Assembly (NCBI RefSeq): GCF_002902945.1
Contig: NZ_CP026103.1
Coordinates: forward strand, 124,001-188,000
Length of the DNA: 64,000 nt
Source: Paraburkholderia caribensis
GTDB taxonomy: Bacteria > Pseudomonadota > Gammaproteobacteria > Burkholderiales > Burkholderiaceae
Direction: 5' to 3'
The notes under the pieces are model-generated. The model ran no database searches. It saw only the letters and a program-made list of their open reading frames with translations, and had not been told where the DNA came from. Shown here one piece after another: positions 27,620 through 36,329 of the stretch (position 1 is its first letter; each line of letters begins with the position of its first letter). The translations under genes were made by a program, and so were the position numbers.

Positions 27620-27915
27620 CGTGCGCCTCGCCGGATCACCTCGGATGATGAAGATTCAGGCTAGCACATCGAGCCTGATGATTGACTTGCGTACCTGGAC
27701 ACAAACGCGCGCATCGTTGACGCGCAGGAAAAGCCGCGGATTTCGGATCGACAGGTTTTCGCTGCGCCACGGAATTTTGTGCGCCGCAAGCGCGTCGAGC
27801 ACGGGCGCGCGAAACGCTGCACAATTGCCTCGCGGAGGGGGAATCCGATCGGCCTGATTCTTCACTGCCGCGTGTTACGCGAACGTGGCCGGGATAGAAG
27901 CGCGCAGGAAACGTC

Positions 27916-28284
27916 ATGATCTGGCTCGCCGACGCAGTGCTCGTGCTGCATGCGCTGATTGTCCTGTTTATTGTCGGCGGCTTGATTGCGATCTGGTCAG
28001 GGGCAGCGTTGAAGCACGTCTGGGTGCGCAATCGCGCATTCCGCGTGCTGCATCTCGTTGCGATCGGCGTCGTCGCGATTCTTGCTGCACTCGGCGTACC
28101 GTGCCCGCTTACCGTGATCGAAGACCATTTGCGCACGGGCGGCGCGGTCGAGCAAGGTTTCGTCCAGCGATGGGTGAGCCACTGGCTCTACTACGATGTC
28201 CCCGCCTGGATGTTCGCGGTTGCGTACGTGGCGTTTCTGCTGATCGTAGCGATCACATGGCGGTGCATTCCGCCGCGCCGTTGA
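27916..28284 (+). CDS. DUF2784 inner-membrane protein
   Basis: A 122-residue membrane protein with the DUF2784 pattern: MIWLADAVLVLHALIVLFIVGG, a middle helix around RVLHLVAIGVVAILAALGVPCPLTVIE, and WLYYDVPAWMFAVAYVAFLLIV at the end. Family members are short three- to four-helix inner-membrane proteins with a conserved CPLT/E motif of unknown role. It is convergent with the MFS gene at 28306 and has no obvious operon partner. Confidence 0.85.
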   Translation: MIWLADAVLVLHALIVLFIVGGLIAIWSGAALKHVWVRNRAFRVLHLVAIGVVAILAALGVPCPLTVIEDHLRTGGAVEQGFVQRWVSHWLYYDVPAWMFAVAYVAFLLIVAITWRCIPPRR

Positions 28285-28305
28285 GAGCGGGCGCGACGCA
28301 CGCGA

Positions 28306-29472
28306 TCATTCCCGCTGCGCTTCACCCGCCATCTGCGGCCGCACCTGAATCATCACCGACACGCACCCGAGCGCAAGTCCGACCGCACACACACCGGGCC
28401 ATTGCCATACGCTCCACGCCCAGATGCCCAACGACGACCCGAGCGCGCCGCCCGCGAAGCGGATCGTCATGTAGAGCGTGTTGATGCGGCTCATCGCATC
28501 GCTCTTGATGCTCATATTGCGCGCCATGTTCGCGACATGTCCGCTCTGCAAACCCAGATCGAGAACGATCACACCGGCGACGAGGCCCGCAATCGTGTTG
28601 CCCGTCGCCGCGAGAATCGCAAACGCCACGACGAAGATGGCGCCGCTCGCCAGCACGACGTGACGCGGGTTGCGCGTGTCGATCAGCTTGCCCGCTCCCG
28701 TCGATGCAGACGCGCCAACCACGCCGACCAGGCCGAACAGGCCCGCGACCTCGCTGCCGTAATGCGGGTCCATGGCGTGCAGATGAAACGCAAGCGTGGC
28801 CCAGAACGCGCTGAACGCGGCGAACTGAAGCGCCGCGATCGCCGAGGTCTGGCGAACCAGCGGCTCTTCGCGGATGAGCGTCCATAGCGAACCCATCAGC
28901 CGCCGATACGTGCCCGTGTACGTGGGCTGCGCGTTCGGCAGCATGCGCGACAGCACGGCCGCCGTGACGAGCATCGCCGCCGCCGCGACCCAGTAGACGG
29001 CTCGCCAGCCGAAATGCTGCGCGATCGATCCGGAGATCGTGCGCGACACGAGGATGCCGCACAGCAAGCCGAACATCACGATGCCGACCGCCTGGCCGCG
29101 TTGCTGTGGCCCGGCGAGTTGTGCCGCGAACGGCGTGAGCAACTGCGGCGCGACACTGACGAGGCCCGTCACGAAGCTGGCCGCGATGAGCCAGTTCAAC
29201 GTCGGCGACAGCGCGATCGCGGCGAGCGCCATGCTGGCGATGCACAACAGCGTGCGCAGCATCGAACGGCGTTCGAGCTTGTCGCCTAGCGGCACGAACA
29301 GCAGCAGGCCGAGTGCATAACCCGTTTGTGCGGCGACGGATACCGTTCCCGCCTGCCTTTCGGTGGTGTGGAACGCCAGCGCGAATTCGGCCAGCAACGG
29401 CTGGTTGTAGTAGTTATTCGCGACCACGACACCCGCCGCGCCCGCCATGAGCCAGAAGATCGAACGTTTCAT
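28306..29472 (-). CDS. MFS transporter, DHA1 family
   Basis: A 388-residue carrier with about 12 membrane segments. MKRSIFWLMAGAAGVVVANN opens directly into TM1, followed by NYYNQPLLAEFALAFHTT and the motif A region FVPLGDKLERRSML. Proteins with the NYYNQPLL signature are frequent in Burkholderiaceae beside LysR genes and act as exporters. It is divergent from the LysR gene at 29612, with 139 bp between them, which makes that regulator its likely controller. Substrate unknown. Confidence 0.9.
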   Translation of the reverse strand: MKRSIFWLMAGAAGVVVANNYYNQPLLAEFALAFHTTERQAGTVSVAAQTGYALGLLLFVPLGDKLERRSMLRTLLCIASMALAAIALSPTLNWLIAASFVTGLVSVAPQLLTPFAAQLAGPQQRGQAVGIVMFGLLCGILVSRTISGSIAQHFGWRAVYWVAAAAMLVTAAVLSRMLPNAQPTYTGTYRRLMGSLWTLIREEPLVRQTSAIAALQFAAFSAFWATLAFHLHAMDPHYGSEVAGLFGLVGVVGASASTGAGKLIDTRNPRHVVLASGAIFVVAFAILAATGNTIAGLVAGVIVLDLGLQSGHVANMARNMSIKSDAMSRINTLYMTIRFAGGALGSSLGIWAWSVWQWPGVCAVGLALGCVSVMIQVRPQMAGEAQRE

Positions 29473-29611
29473 CGGTGTGTTCCCGTGGCTTCGCCGCCCG
29501 TCGATCAGGCGGATTTATCGTCTCATTCACAACGAATGTAGACTATTCCGAAAAGTGCCGGTATCCATCCAAAACGGCAAGCAGCCTTGCCAAATCCGGA
29601 AGAGTCGATTT

Positions 29612-30499
29612 ATGGACCGCTTTGAAGCAATGAGCGTCTACGTGCGGGTCGTGGATGCGGGAAGCCTGTCGGCAGCCGCGCGCGCGATTCCGATGTCGTT
29701 GACCTCGGTCAGCAGGCACATTTCGGCGCTCGAAGCGCAGTTCGGCGCGCAATTGCTTCGGCGTACCACGCGCAACCTCGCGATGACTGACGAAGGGCGC
29801 ATTCTCTACGACCGCGCGAAGGCGATTCTCGGCGAAGTGGACGAGCTTGGCAGCGCGTTGTCGGCGGGACGCGGGAAGTTGTCTGGACGGCTGCGGATCG
29901 CCGCGCCGAATCTGCTTGGCCGGCTGGTCGTCGCGCCGCTGTTGCCGCGCTTTCTCGCGGCGCACCCCGAAGTGGCCGTCGATCTGATGCTCGTCGACCG
30001 CGCCGTCAATCTGGTGGAAGAGGGCTTGCATGTCGCCGTGCGCGTCGGCCGGCTGCCGGATTCGAGCCTCGTTGCGCGCAAGCTCGATGACATCCAGATG
30101 GTGGTATGCGCAGCGCCTTCGTATCTCGCGCAGCGCGGCACGCCCCGCAAGCCCGACGATTTGCGCAAGCACGATTGCCTCGTTTTTTCGGATGCGCCCG
30201 GACCGGTCGAATGGCGCTTCCAGTCGGGCGCGACGCGCATGCGCATCGGCGTGACGGGCCGCTTGTGGATGAATAGCCTCGACGCGCTGGTGTCGGCGGC
30301 GATCGAGGGCGCGGGCATCGTGCGCGCACCCGCGTGGCAGGTCGCGGCGCATATCGGGCGAGGCCGCTTGCGGCCCGTGCTCGACAAGTTCGCGCCGCCC
30401 GCCACGCCCGTGCATGTGGTGTTCGAGCGCGCGAAGCTGTCGTCGCCGAAGATCAGGACATTCGTCGACTATCTGGTCAAGGAATGGGGCCGCGCGTGA
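29612..30499 (+). CDS. LysR-family transcriptional regulator, divergent from the MFS gene
   Basis: A 295-residue regulator starting MDRFEAMSVYVRVVDAGSLS; the upstream frame extension overlaps the MFS gene and is rejected. The helix-turn-helix is within residues 15-50 (SLTSVSRHISALEAQF). The effector domain begins with LRIAAPNLLGRLVVAPLLPRF, typical of the CrgA/AaeR-like subgroup that represses or activates a divergent exporter. The 139-bp gap to the MFS gene should hold the shared operator; I could not fix its sequence by eye. Confidence 0.9.
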   Translation: MDRFEAMSVYVRVVDAGSLSAAARAIPMSLTSVSRHISALEAQFGAQLLRRTTRNLAMTDEGRILYDRAKAILGEVDELGSALSAGRGKLSGRLRIAAPNLLGRLVVAPLLPRFLAAHPEVAVDLMLVDRAVNLVEEGLHVAVRVGRLPDSSLVARKLDDIQMVVCAAPSYLAQRGTPRKPDDLRKHDCLVFSDAPGPVEWRFQSGATRMRIGVTGRLWMNSLDALVSAAIEGAGIVRAPAWQVAAHIGRGRLRPVLDKFAPPATPVHVVFERAKLSSPKIRTFVDYLVKEWGRA

Positions 30500-30525
30500 A
30501 TTGAGCCGGCGTGCGCCGGGCGCGT

Positions 30526-31407
30526 TCAGACGGTCATGGCGAGTTCCGCGCGCATCGTGCGCAGCGTCTCGTGTGCGTGCGAGAGTTGGGCGACGAGCGC
30601 CGCCGATGCCGCCGTGATCGGCATGCGCACTTCATCCGGGATACGGCCTTCGATCGACAGCATGGCCTTGATGGCCGACGGATTGGGCGCGGAGAACAGC
30701 AGCTTGAGAACAGGCTTGAGCCGCTCGAAGATCCGGCGTGCCGCCGTGGCGTCGCCCGCTTGCATGAGCGACTGAACCTCGATCAGCAGATCCGCGCAGA
30801 CATGCGCGCTGGCGAGGATGCCGCCGTGCCCACCCGACGCGAGGCAATCGACGAAAGCCTCGTCGGTGCCGCACAGCATATTGATGGGCAGTTTGCCCAG
30901 CGCGCGGAAGTGCTGCGCCGCGCATGCCTTGATCGCGACGATGTTCTCGTGTTCCGCGAGCCGCGCCACGGTAGCGGGTTCGATCGACACGCCCGTGCGA
31001 TGCGGCACGTCGTAGAGCACGATGGGCCGTTCGGTTTCGCGCGCGATCTGTTCGAAATGCCACGCGATGCCCGCCTGATCGGGGCAGACATAGGCGGGCG
31101 GCGAGACGAGAAAGCCCGCCACGTCCCATCGCTCGAAGCGCCTGATTTCGCGCACGAACTCGCGCGTGTCGAAACCGCCGATGCCGACGAGCACGGGCAA
31201 GCGGCCATCGACGACGTCGCTGATGGCCTGCAGGACGGTCACACGCTCGATGTCGGAAAGCAGCGCTGCCTCGGCGGTCGTGCCGAGCGCGACGATGCCT
31301 GCGATGCCGGTGCGCGCGTAATGGTTGGTCAGCGTTTGCAGCGCTTCGACATCGACTTCACCGGAACGAAACGGCGTGACGAGCGGAATCCAGATTCCCG
31401 AATACAT
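30526..31407 (-). CDS. DapA-family aldolase (dihydrodipicolinate synthase-like)
   Basis: A 293-residue TIM-barrel protein of the DapA/N-acetylneuraminate lyase family. These enzymes form a Schiff base with a keto acid such as pyruvate. The Lys is present (IVAIKACAAQ, about residue 160), as is the Tyr in LYDVPHRTGV. The substrate loop reads GTTAEAALLS where true DapA has GTTGES, and the Schiff-base stretch lacks the usual GIKEA pattern. It may therefore not be the lysine enzyme but another keto-acid aldolase. It follows a small hypothetical gene by 12 bp and is probably its operon partner. It is convergent with the LysR gene. Confidence 0.87.
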   Translation of the reverse strand: MYSGIWIPLVTPFRSGEVDVEALQTLTNHYARTGIAGIVALGTTAEAALLSDIERVTVLQAISDVVDGRLPVLVGIGGFDTREFVREIRRFERWDVAGFLVSPPAYVCPDQAGIAWHFEQIARETERPIVLYDVPHRTGVSIEPATVARLAEHENIVAIKACAAQHFRALGKLPINMLCGTDEAFVDCLASGGHGGILASAHVCADLLIEVQSLMQAGDATAARRIFERLKPVLKLLFSAPNPSAIKAMLSIEGRIPDEVRMPITAASAALVAQLSHAHETLRTMRAELAMTV

Positions 31408-31419
31408 GTGTTTGCTCCT

Positions 31420-31746
31420 TCACCTGGCGATGCGTGTGATGGTGCCGATGGTGGCTTCGGACATCGTTGCGATCAGCGTGTGAAGCGTGAAATCCAGATC
31501 TTCGGGAGCGATGTTGAAATGGACGCAGGCCTTGTCGCGCAACATCTGTGTGTGCGAGATGTAGACGCCGAGCGGCGAGTGGAGGAGCGATGCGAGGTGG
31601 TGGCGAAACGCATCCGGCGAGGTGCCGGTGACGAAGATTTCGAGTTGTACGCGCTGGGCGCGCAGAGGAACGACGTTGGAGGGGCGTTGCGTCGACGGGA
31701 TATCCGGGACGAAGTCTTGCGGCGCGCGAAGTTGTGCGGAGCCCAT
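31420..31746 (-). CDS. Hypothetical protein upstream of the DapA-family gene
   Basis: A 108-residue product if the ATG at 31746 (MGSAQLRAPQDFVPDIPS) is used; the frame could start 31 codons earlier. The C-terminal 70 residues have alternating strands and helices (VQLEIFVTGTSPDAFRHHLASLL, then VHFNIAPEDLDFTLHTLIATM), which resembles an ACT-like small-molecule-binding fold without being a clear match. No signal peptide. It ends 12 bp before the DapA-family gene, so the two are likely co-translated. Function unknown. Confidence 0.6.
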   Translation of the reverse strand: MGSAQLRAPQDFVPDIPSTQRPSNVVPLRAQRVQLEIFVTGTSPDAFRHHLASLLHSPLGVYISHTQMLRDKACVHFNIAPEDLDFTLHTLIATMSEATIGTITRIAR

Positions 31747-31970
31747 GTTGATGGTTGCCACGACGGGCAGTTGTCGAGATGGGGCTAGCGTAATGCGAAG
31801 CGCGTAAACGCCGCGTAAAAAGCGCGTGTGTTTGCGCAAATACGAGGGATCGACATGGCGGGTTTATTGCGCGGGTCGTTGTCTTTACACCGTATTTAGA
31901 AGGGGCCCGATAGGATCTTCGGGATTGGCGTTGCAGCGCCGCTGCGTGACGTCATGTCCTGGAGTCGACC

Positions 31971-32291
31971 ATGTTTGAAACTGGAAAAGAATATTCTCGT
32001 GAAGACGTTCATCAGGTGACGGGTGGCAGCAAGCACGCGTTTTTGCCCGTCAAGGGCGGCAAGATTGTTGCTGCGCGATTGCGGCCTGGTCTTAATCCGC
32101 ATGCGCCGGAGGTGATTCTTTGTGACGGTAGCGCTTCTTCGCGCGCGGCGGGGCATACGCTTGCGCGGCAGATCGAGGCTGTTCCTGTTTTTGTGCGGAC
32201 GTCGTCCGATCGGTTTCGGTATGTGGGCGAGTATGTTAAGAATAGTAGTTTTACGCTTGCGCAGATTTCGCGGGTTATTAGGATGAGGTGA
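31971..32291 (+). CDS. Small hypothetical protein resembling a nuclease-associated N-terminal domain
   Basis: A 106-residue protein: FETGKEYSREDVHQVTGGS at the start, KIVAARLRPGLNPHAPEVI in the middle and VPVFVRTSSDRFRYVGEYV near the end. The G-x-x-YSR-x-DIH-x-x-x-GG opening and the closing RYVG-Y pattern recall domains fused to HNH or McrA-like nucleases and DUF6697-type proteins. Here the domain stands alone with no nuclease attached. Codon use toward the 3' end turns AT-rich, unlike its neighbours, as the gene runs into the repeat element. It is the last gene before the palindrome and IS. Confidence 0.6.
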   Translation: MFETGKEYSREDVHQVTGGSKHAFLPVKGGKIVAARLRPGLNPHAPEVILCDGSASSRAAGHTLARQIEAVPVFVRTSSDRFRYVGEYVKNSSFTLAQISRVIRMR

Positions 32292-32319
32292 GTTTTTTGC
32301 CGTCCGGCGGGTTGGTTGT

Positions 32320-32393
32320 TTTGGCCTCTTCGCTGGCATTCGCGGTTTGCTTTTGCTTTCGCTGGCATCCGCGAATTGTTAGCGTGCTTCACG
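32320..32393. repeat. Outer part of the left arm of a long palindromic element
   Basis: This stretch (around TTTCGCTGGCATCCGCGA) pairs imperfectly with the reverse complement of about 34371-34450. Two local GCTGGCATnCGCG units occur in tandem in it. It is cut off from the inner arm by the IS256-type insertion; the bases GCTTCACG at 32386-32393 are the left copy of the target duplication. Confidence 0.7.
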
Positions 32394-33764
32394 GAGCCTG
32401 TCCGCATTTTTGTGGGCGAGGCGGTTAAAGGAATCGTTAGCCGCGCGCCTGCGTAAATCGATCGCCAAACAGAATAGCAAACTGGTTCATGGCTGACTTC
32501 CAGTCGAAGGCTGAGCGCACGTTTTTGGCCAGGACGTTGCGCAATGCCAGCCAGAGTAGCTTGATTGCAGCCTCGTCATTGGGGAAGTGACCGCGGGTCT
32601 TGATGATCTTGCGCAACTGCATGTTCAGACTCTCAATGGCGTTCGTGGTGTACACGACCCGCCGGATCTCGGGTGGAAACACGAAGAACGGCGTGACGTG
32701 CTCCCAGGCGCGCTGCCAGGACTGCACGATAGTCGGGTATTTCGCGCCCCATGGCCCATCAGCAAAGGCCTGCAGAGCCTGCTTCGCTGCCTCTTCGCTG
32801 GCAGCTGCGTAGATCGGACGCAGCGCCTGGGCGACAGCCTTGCGGTCCTTCCAGCCAGCGTATTCCAGGCTGTTGCGGATCAGATGCACGATGCAGGTCT
32901 GCACCGCCGTCTTCGGGTAAGCTGCGCCGATCGCGTCGGTCAGCCCCTTCAGGCCGTCAACGACCGCAATCAGGATGTCCTGGCAGCCGCGGGTCTTGAG
33001 TTCGTTGAACACCTTGAGCCAGAACTTCGCGCCCTCGGTCTGCTCAATCCACAGGCCCAGCACATCGCGCTGGCCGTCCGCCTGAATGCCCAGAGCCAGA
33101 TACACCGCCTTGTTGCTGACCACACCGTCATCGCGGATCTTGACCCGCAACGCGTCGAAGAAGACCACCGGATACATCGTCTCGAGCGGACGGTTCTGCC
33201 AGGCCAGCGTTTCGGCCATCACCTCGTCGGTGACCGAGCTGATGAAATCGGGCGACACCTCGGTGCCGTAGCTCTCGGCCAGAAAGGCCTGGATCTCGCG
33301 CACGCTCATGCCACGCGCGTACATCGCGATGATGCGCTCGTCAAAGCCGGTGAAGCGGCGTTCGTGTTTGGGGATCAGGATCGGCTCGAAGCTGCCGTCG
33401 CGGTCGCGCGGCAACTCGACCCGGACGACGCCACGATCGGTGATGACCGTCTTGCGGCTGGCGCCGTTGCGCTCGTTGGCCTGGCCAGCGGGTTTGGATT
33501 CGCCCGGTGGATACCCCAGATGCAGATTCATCTCCGCACCCATCGCGCGTTCGATAATCGCCTTGTTAAACGCCAGCATCAGATCCTGCACCTCGGTCGG
33601 CGTCATCGGCCCCTTGACCAGCTCGTCCAGCAGTGCTTTGGGCAGTTCAGGCAGCGGCCCTCGGGCCGCTGCCTGAGACGCCACCGTGCGTTTCTTCTTC
33701 ATTGGCATATCCATGACTTTTACCTCTCATGATATGCCTCGCCCACAAAATGACGGATAGGCCC
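32394..33764 (-). mobile_element. Intact IS256-family insertion sequence (1371 bp, 8-bp target duplication)
   Basis: The element is bounded by imperfect inverted repeats of about 29 bp: GAGCCTGTCCGC at the left and its counterpart GGGCCTATCCGT read inward from 33764, both running into TTTTGTGGGCGAGGC. The 8 bases GCTTCACG occur directly on both sides (32386-32393 and 33765-33772), a target duplication typical of IS256-family insertion. One transposase gene fills it and is uninterrupted. The clean duplication and intact gene mean the insertion is recent. Removing it restores a continuous palindrome arm. Confidence 0.93.
32437..33714 (-). CDS. IS256-family (Mutator-type) transposase
   Basis: A 425-residue DDE transposase of full family length. 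The N-terminus is basic (MDMPMKKKRTVASQAA). The region NERNGASRKTVITDRG marks the DNA-binding part. The catalytic core has VVFFDALRVKIRD (first Asp), IAVVDGLKGLTDAIGA (second Asp), CIVHLIRNSL and YTTNAIESLNMQLRK (Glu), the family signature. No frameshift or stop is present, so the element should be active in cis. Confidence 0.96.
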   Translation of the reverse strand: MDMPMKKKRTVASQAAARGPLPELPKALLDELVKGPMTPTEVQDLMLAFNKAIIERAMGAEMNLHLGYPPGESKPAGQANERNGASRKTVITDRGVVRVELPRDRDGSFEPILIPKHERRFTGFDERIIAMYARGMSVREIQAFLAESYGTEVSPDFISSVTDEVMAETLAWQNRPLETMYPVVFFDALRVKIRDDGVVSNKAVYLALGIQADGQRDVLGLWIEQTEGAKFWLKVFNELKTRGCQDILIAVVDGLKGLTDAIGAAYPKTAVQTCIVHLIRNSLEYAGWKDRKAVAQALRPIYAAASEEAAKQALQAFADGPWGAKYPTIVQSWQRAWEHVTPFFVFPPEIRRVVYTTNAIESLNMQLRKIIKTRGHFPNDEAAIKLLWLALRNVLAKNVRSAFDWKSAMNQFAILFGDRFTQARG

Positions 33765-33769
33765 GCTTC

Positions 33770-33854
33770 ACGCGTCGCCCCTGTGCGGGGCGGCACCTAC
33801 TTTTCTTTGCCGCCGCAAAGAAAAGTAGGCAAAAGAAAGCGGCTCACACCGCCA
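33770..33854. repeat. Inner left arm: 85-bp perfect inverted repeat
   Basis: These 85 bases are, base for base, the reverse complement of 34286-34370. They include a local hairpin of their own, CCTACTTTTCTTTGC pairing with GCAAAGAAAAGTAGG, and the GCGGGGC/GCCCC stem. Beyond 33854 the pairing continues after a short indel. The sequence type recurs widely in Burkholderiaceae genomes, by general recollection. Confidence 0.92.
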
Positions 33855-34285
33855 GCGCTAATTCTTGCCTGAGGGCCCCCAAAGGGTCTTACACTTCACA
33901 CGGCAATCACGTGACCCACGTTCGTTGCCAACGCGCTGAATGAGCGCCTCACCCACTTCAAGCACCCCGCGTTTCGGCATGCCGCGCCAGCCAGTCCACC
34001 GCCGCCCAGGTGGCAAACTGTGTGTCGGCCCTCGGTGCTCCACACGCTTCACTCCAGACCGATTGCGCACGCGCCCCACCCGGTAAGAGCGCCAGGCTAT
34101 ACGACGCGACAACCTACACACAGTTTGCCACCTGGGCGGCACATACCGTTCGCCGCCGTTTGCCCGAGTACGGGTAATCGAAGCGGGTGAGGCGCCTGTT
34201 CGAAGCGTTGGCAACGGGCACCAACCAGGGCCACTGGTGTGTGAAGTGTGGGGACGTTGGGGGCCCGTGGGTAAACGTCAAGAAT
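33855..34285. repeat. Central part of the palindromic element
   Basis: Within the loop, further inverted pairs are visible: CGCCGCCCAGGTGGCAAACT (about 33998) with AGTTTGCCACCTGGGCGGC (about 34121-34139), and a CACTTCACAC/GTGTGAAGTG pair near 33892 and 34239. GTTGCCAACG and CGTTGGCAAC also pair. Short open frames exist but none resembles a protein. It looks like a non-coding mobile or structural repeat. Confidence 0.75.
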
Positions 34286-34450
34286 TGGCGGTGTGAGCCG
34301 CTTTCTTTTGCCTACTTTTCTTTGCGGCGGCAAAGAAAAGTAGGTGCCGCCCCGCACAGGGGCGACGCGTGAGGCGAGATAACACATCGCGGATGCCCGC
34401 GAAAGCAAAGGCAAATCGCGGACGCCAGCGCAAAAGCAAAACCCCCTAAC
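34286..34450. repeat. Right arm of the palindromic element
   Basis: Bases 34286-34370 match the left inner arm perfectly in inverse. Bases 34371-34450 pair imperfectly with 32320-32393, on the far side of the insertion sequence, showing the palindrome is older than the IS. The arm ends about 20 bp before the stop codon of the MFS gene and may also help terminate it. Confidence 0.85.
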
Positions 34451-34471
34451 CCACATGCGCAGCAAAAACCG

Positions 34472-35782
34472 CTAACGATTAACCACCTGCTTCGAATAAG
34501 AAAGCGCCAACACACACCCCATAATCATGCAAACGGCGAACCCATAAAGCCCAGCACTCTGCGAGTGAAAAGTATCCCGCAACCATCCGATGAAATAGGT
34601 ACTCCCGAACCCGCCAAGATTGGCGATAGAGCACGCAAACGCAATCCCCCCCGCCGCCGCCGACCCTTTCAAAAAAGTCGAAGGCAAAGCCCAAACCACA
34701 GGCATCGCGGCCGCCGCACCCGCATTCACGAGCGAAAACAAAAGCACAGTGGTCAGCGTGCCATGCGACCCACCCGCGGCAACTGCCAGCGCAACAGCAG
34801 CAACCGCAAACGGCACCACGATATGCCAGCGCCGCTCCCGCATGCGATCCGAACTCGCGCCACACCACAGCGTACCGATCACAGCAACGGCATTAGGCAC
34901 CGCCATCAGCCAGCCAATCGTGTACGCGTCCTTGACGCCCGTATCGCGCAAGATCGAAGGCAGCCAAAAGCTCACAGCATAAAGCCCGAGCAACACACAC
35001 AAATCGATCAGCCCAAGCGCCCACACCTTCGGATCGACGAACGCCGCGCCGAGCGCGTGGCTCTTGTTGCCGGCAGGATCAGCATCGAGATTCGCACGCA
35101 ACACGCGCTTCTCGTTCGCGTCGAGCCAGTTCGCCGATTCGATGTTGTTCGGCAGCCAGCGCAAGATCGCAAAGCCCAGCACCACAGAAGGCAGCGCTTC
35201 GATCAGGAACAGCCATTGCCAGCCGCCAAGACCGTGCGCGCCATCGAAGAAGCGCATGATCCAGCCGGAAATCGGGCTGCCAATCATGCTCGATAACGGC
35301 AGACCAACCATGAACAGCGCCACGATGCGTGCACGCCGTGCATCGGGATACCACTGCGTCAGATAGAGCAGCACGCCGGGCAGAAAGCCCGCCTCGGCCA
35401 CGCCGAGCAGAAAACGCACCACGTAGAACTGCACCGGCGTCGTCACGAACATCGTCGCGCCCGACAGAATGCCCCACGTAATCATGATGCGCGCAATCCA
35501 CAGTTTGGCGCCCACGCGTTGCAAGATCAGGTTGCTCGGCACCTCGAACAGGATGTAGCCCGCAAAGAACAGGCCAGCGCCAAGACCGTAAATCGTGTCG
35601 CTGAATTTCAGCGCGTCGAGCATCTGCAACTTCGCGAGACCGATGTTGATGCGGTCGAGATACGCCGCGAAATAACACAGGCAGAAGATGGTGATCAGGC
35701 GGAACGTGACCTTGCGGTATAGCTCGCCGTGTTGGGTGGCGGCGGGAGAGAGAGCGGCGCTGCCGGATTGCACGGTGGACAT
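34472..35782 (-). CDS. nicT: MFS transporter, anion:cation symporter family; likely nicotinate uptake (NicT-like)
   Basis: A 436-residue carrier with about 12 membrane segments, starting MSTVQSGSAALSPA after a GGGAG ribosome site. It has the anion:cation symporter pattern: YLDRINIGLAKLQM in TM1, GAGLFFAGYILFEVPSNLIL, and FLLGVAEAGFLPGVLLYLTQW. Members take up organic acids with protons. It lies beside the MarR gene and the nic operons, and a 12-bp site similar to those at the nic promoters sits about 100 bp upstream, so nicotinate (or 6-hydroxynicotinate) is the likely substrate. The name is by context. Confidence 0.85.
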   Translation of the reverse strand: MSTVQSGSAALSPAATQHGELYRKVTFRLITIFCLCYFAAYLDRINIGLAKLQMLDALKFSDTIYGLGAGLFFAGYILFEVPSNLILQRVGAKLWIARIMITWGILSGATMFVTTPVQFYVVRFLLGVAEAGFLPGVLLYLTQWYPDARRARIVALFMVGLPLSSMIGSPISGWIMRFFDGAHGLGGWQWLFLIEALPSVVLGFAILRWLPNNIESANWLDANEKRVLRANLDADPAGNKSHALGAAFVDPKVWALGLIDLCVLLGLYAVSFWLPSILRDTGVKDAYTIGWLMAVPNAVAVIGTLWCGASSDRMRERRWHIVVPFAVAAVALAVAAGGSHGTLTTVLLFSLVNAGAAAAMPVVWALPSTFLKGSAAAGGIAFACSIANLGGFGSTYFIGWLRDTFHSQSAGLYGFAVCMIMGCVLALSYSKQVVNR

Positions 35783-35879
35783 GAGGACTCCCTGTTGGGA
35801 TGGGTCGAATTGAAGTTTGCCGTCCGATGCGTGCACACATCGAACGCTCACAGACATCTGTATAGCATGTCAAAATATA

Positions 35880-35891
35880 AGCGTATACGCT
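35880..35891. promoter_or_regulatory. Candidate NicR operator upstream of the carrier gene
   Basis: AGCGTATACGCT, a perfect 12-bp palindrome, lies 98 bp upstream of the MFS start. Related sites occur at 36037, 42631 and 42762, all next to promoters of this locus. MarR dimers bind such palindromes. Confidence 0.6.
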
Positions 35892-36036
35892 CGAAAATAC
35901 CCTGGTGTCCGGAAGATCGCCGGATTTACTGAAGCGTCACGAAAAGCGCGAATCGTGCATACATGGCAAGGCGTTTGCCAAAGCAGTACCGATGCGAAAA
36001 ATGCTGTCGAATGGTGCTGGTTCCGCACGTAATTTG

Positions 36037-36048
36037 TGCGTATGCGCT
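36037..36048. promoter_or_regulatory. Second candidate operator between the carrier and the MarR gene
   Basis: TGCGTATGCGCT, with flanking ATTTG and CAAAT that extend the palindrome to 22 bp. It resembles the site at 35880. It lies about 280 bp before the MarR start and could serve autoregulation. Confidence 0.5.
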
Positions 36049-36329
36049 CAAATATGAAGTGTGCTCGCTGGAATCGGGAGACCTCCGGAAGATCGGCGGC
36101 GCGGGCTCGGCAACCCATGTCGAGGCGGGCGAAGTCACGCCGTCAGGCATGCACGGGGAAAGAAGACGTTAGCGAAGACCTTTTTGCATGCGGCGCAACA
36201 TCGAACCACATTTCTCTTACGGCTGCTGATCTGGAGCAAACACAATCCGGGCTCGCATATCGCATGCCAAGGTTGAGGGTGTACACTGCATCGTTTTCAT
36301 CCAACCGGCCCATCGCAGGCCGTACGTTC

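Noticed and set aside
33855..34285. Short open frames inside the palindromic element
   Set aside because: They are present in mirrored form on both strands and encode nothing recognisable; the inverted-repeat structure explains them.
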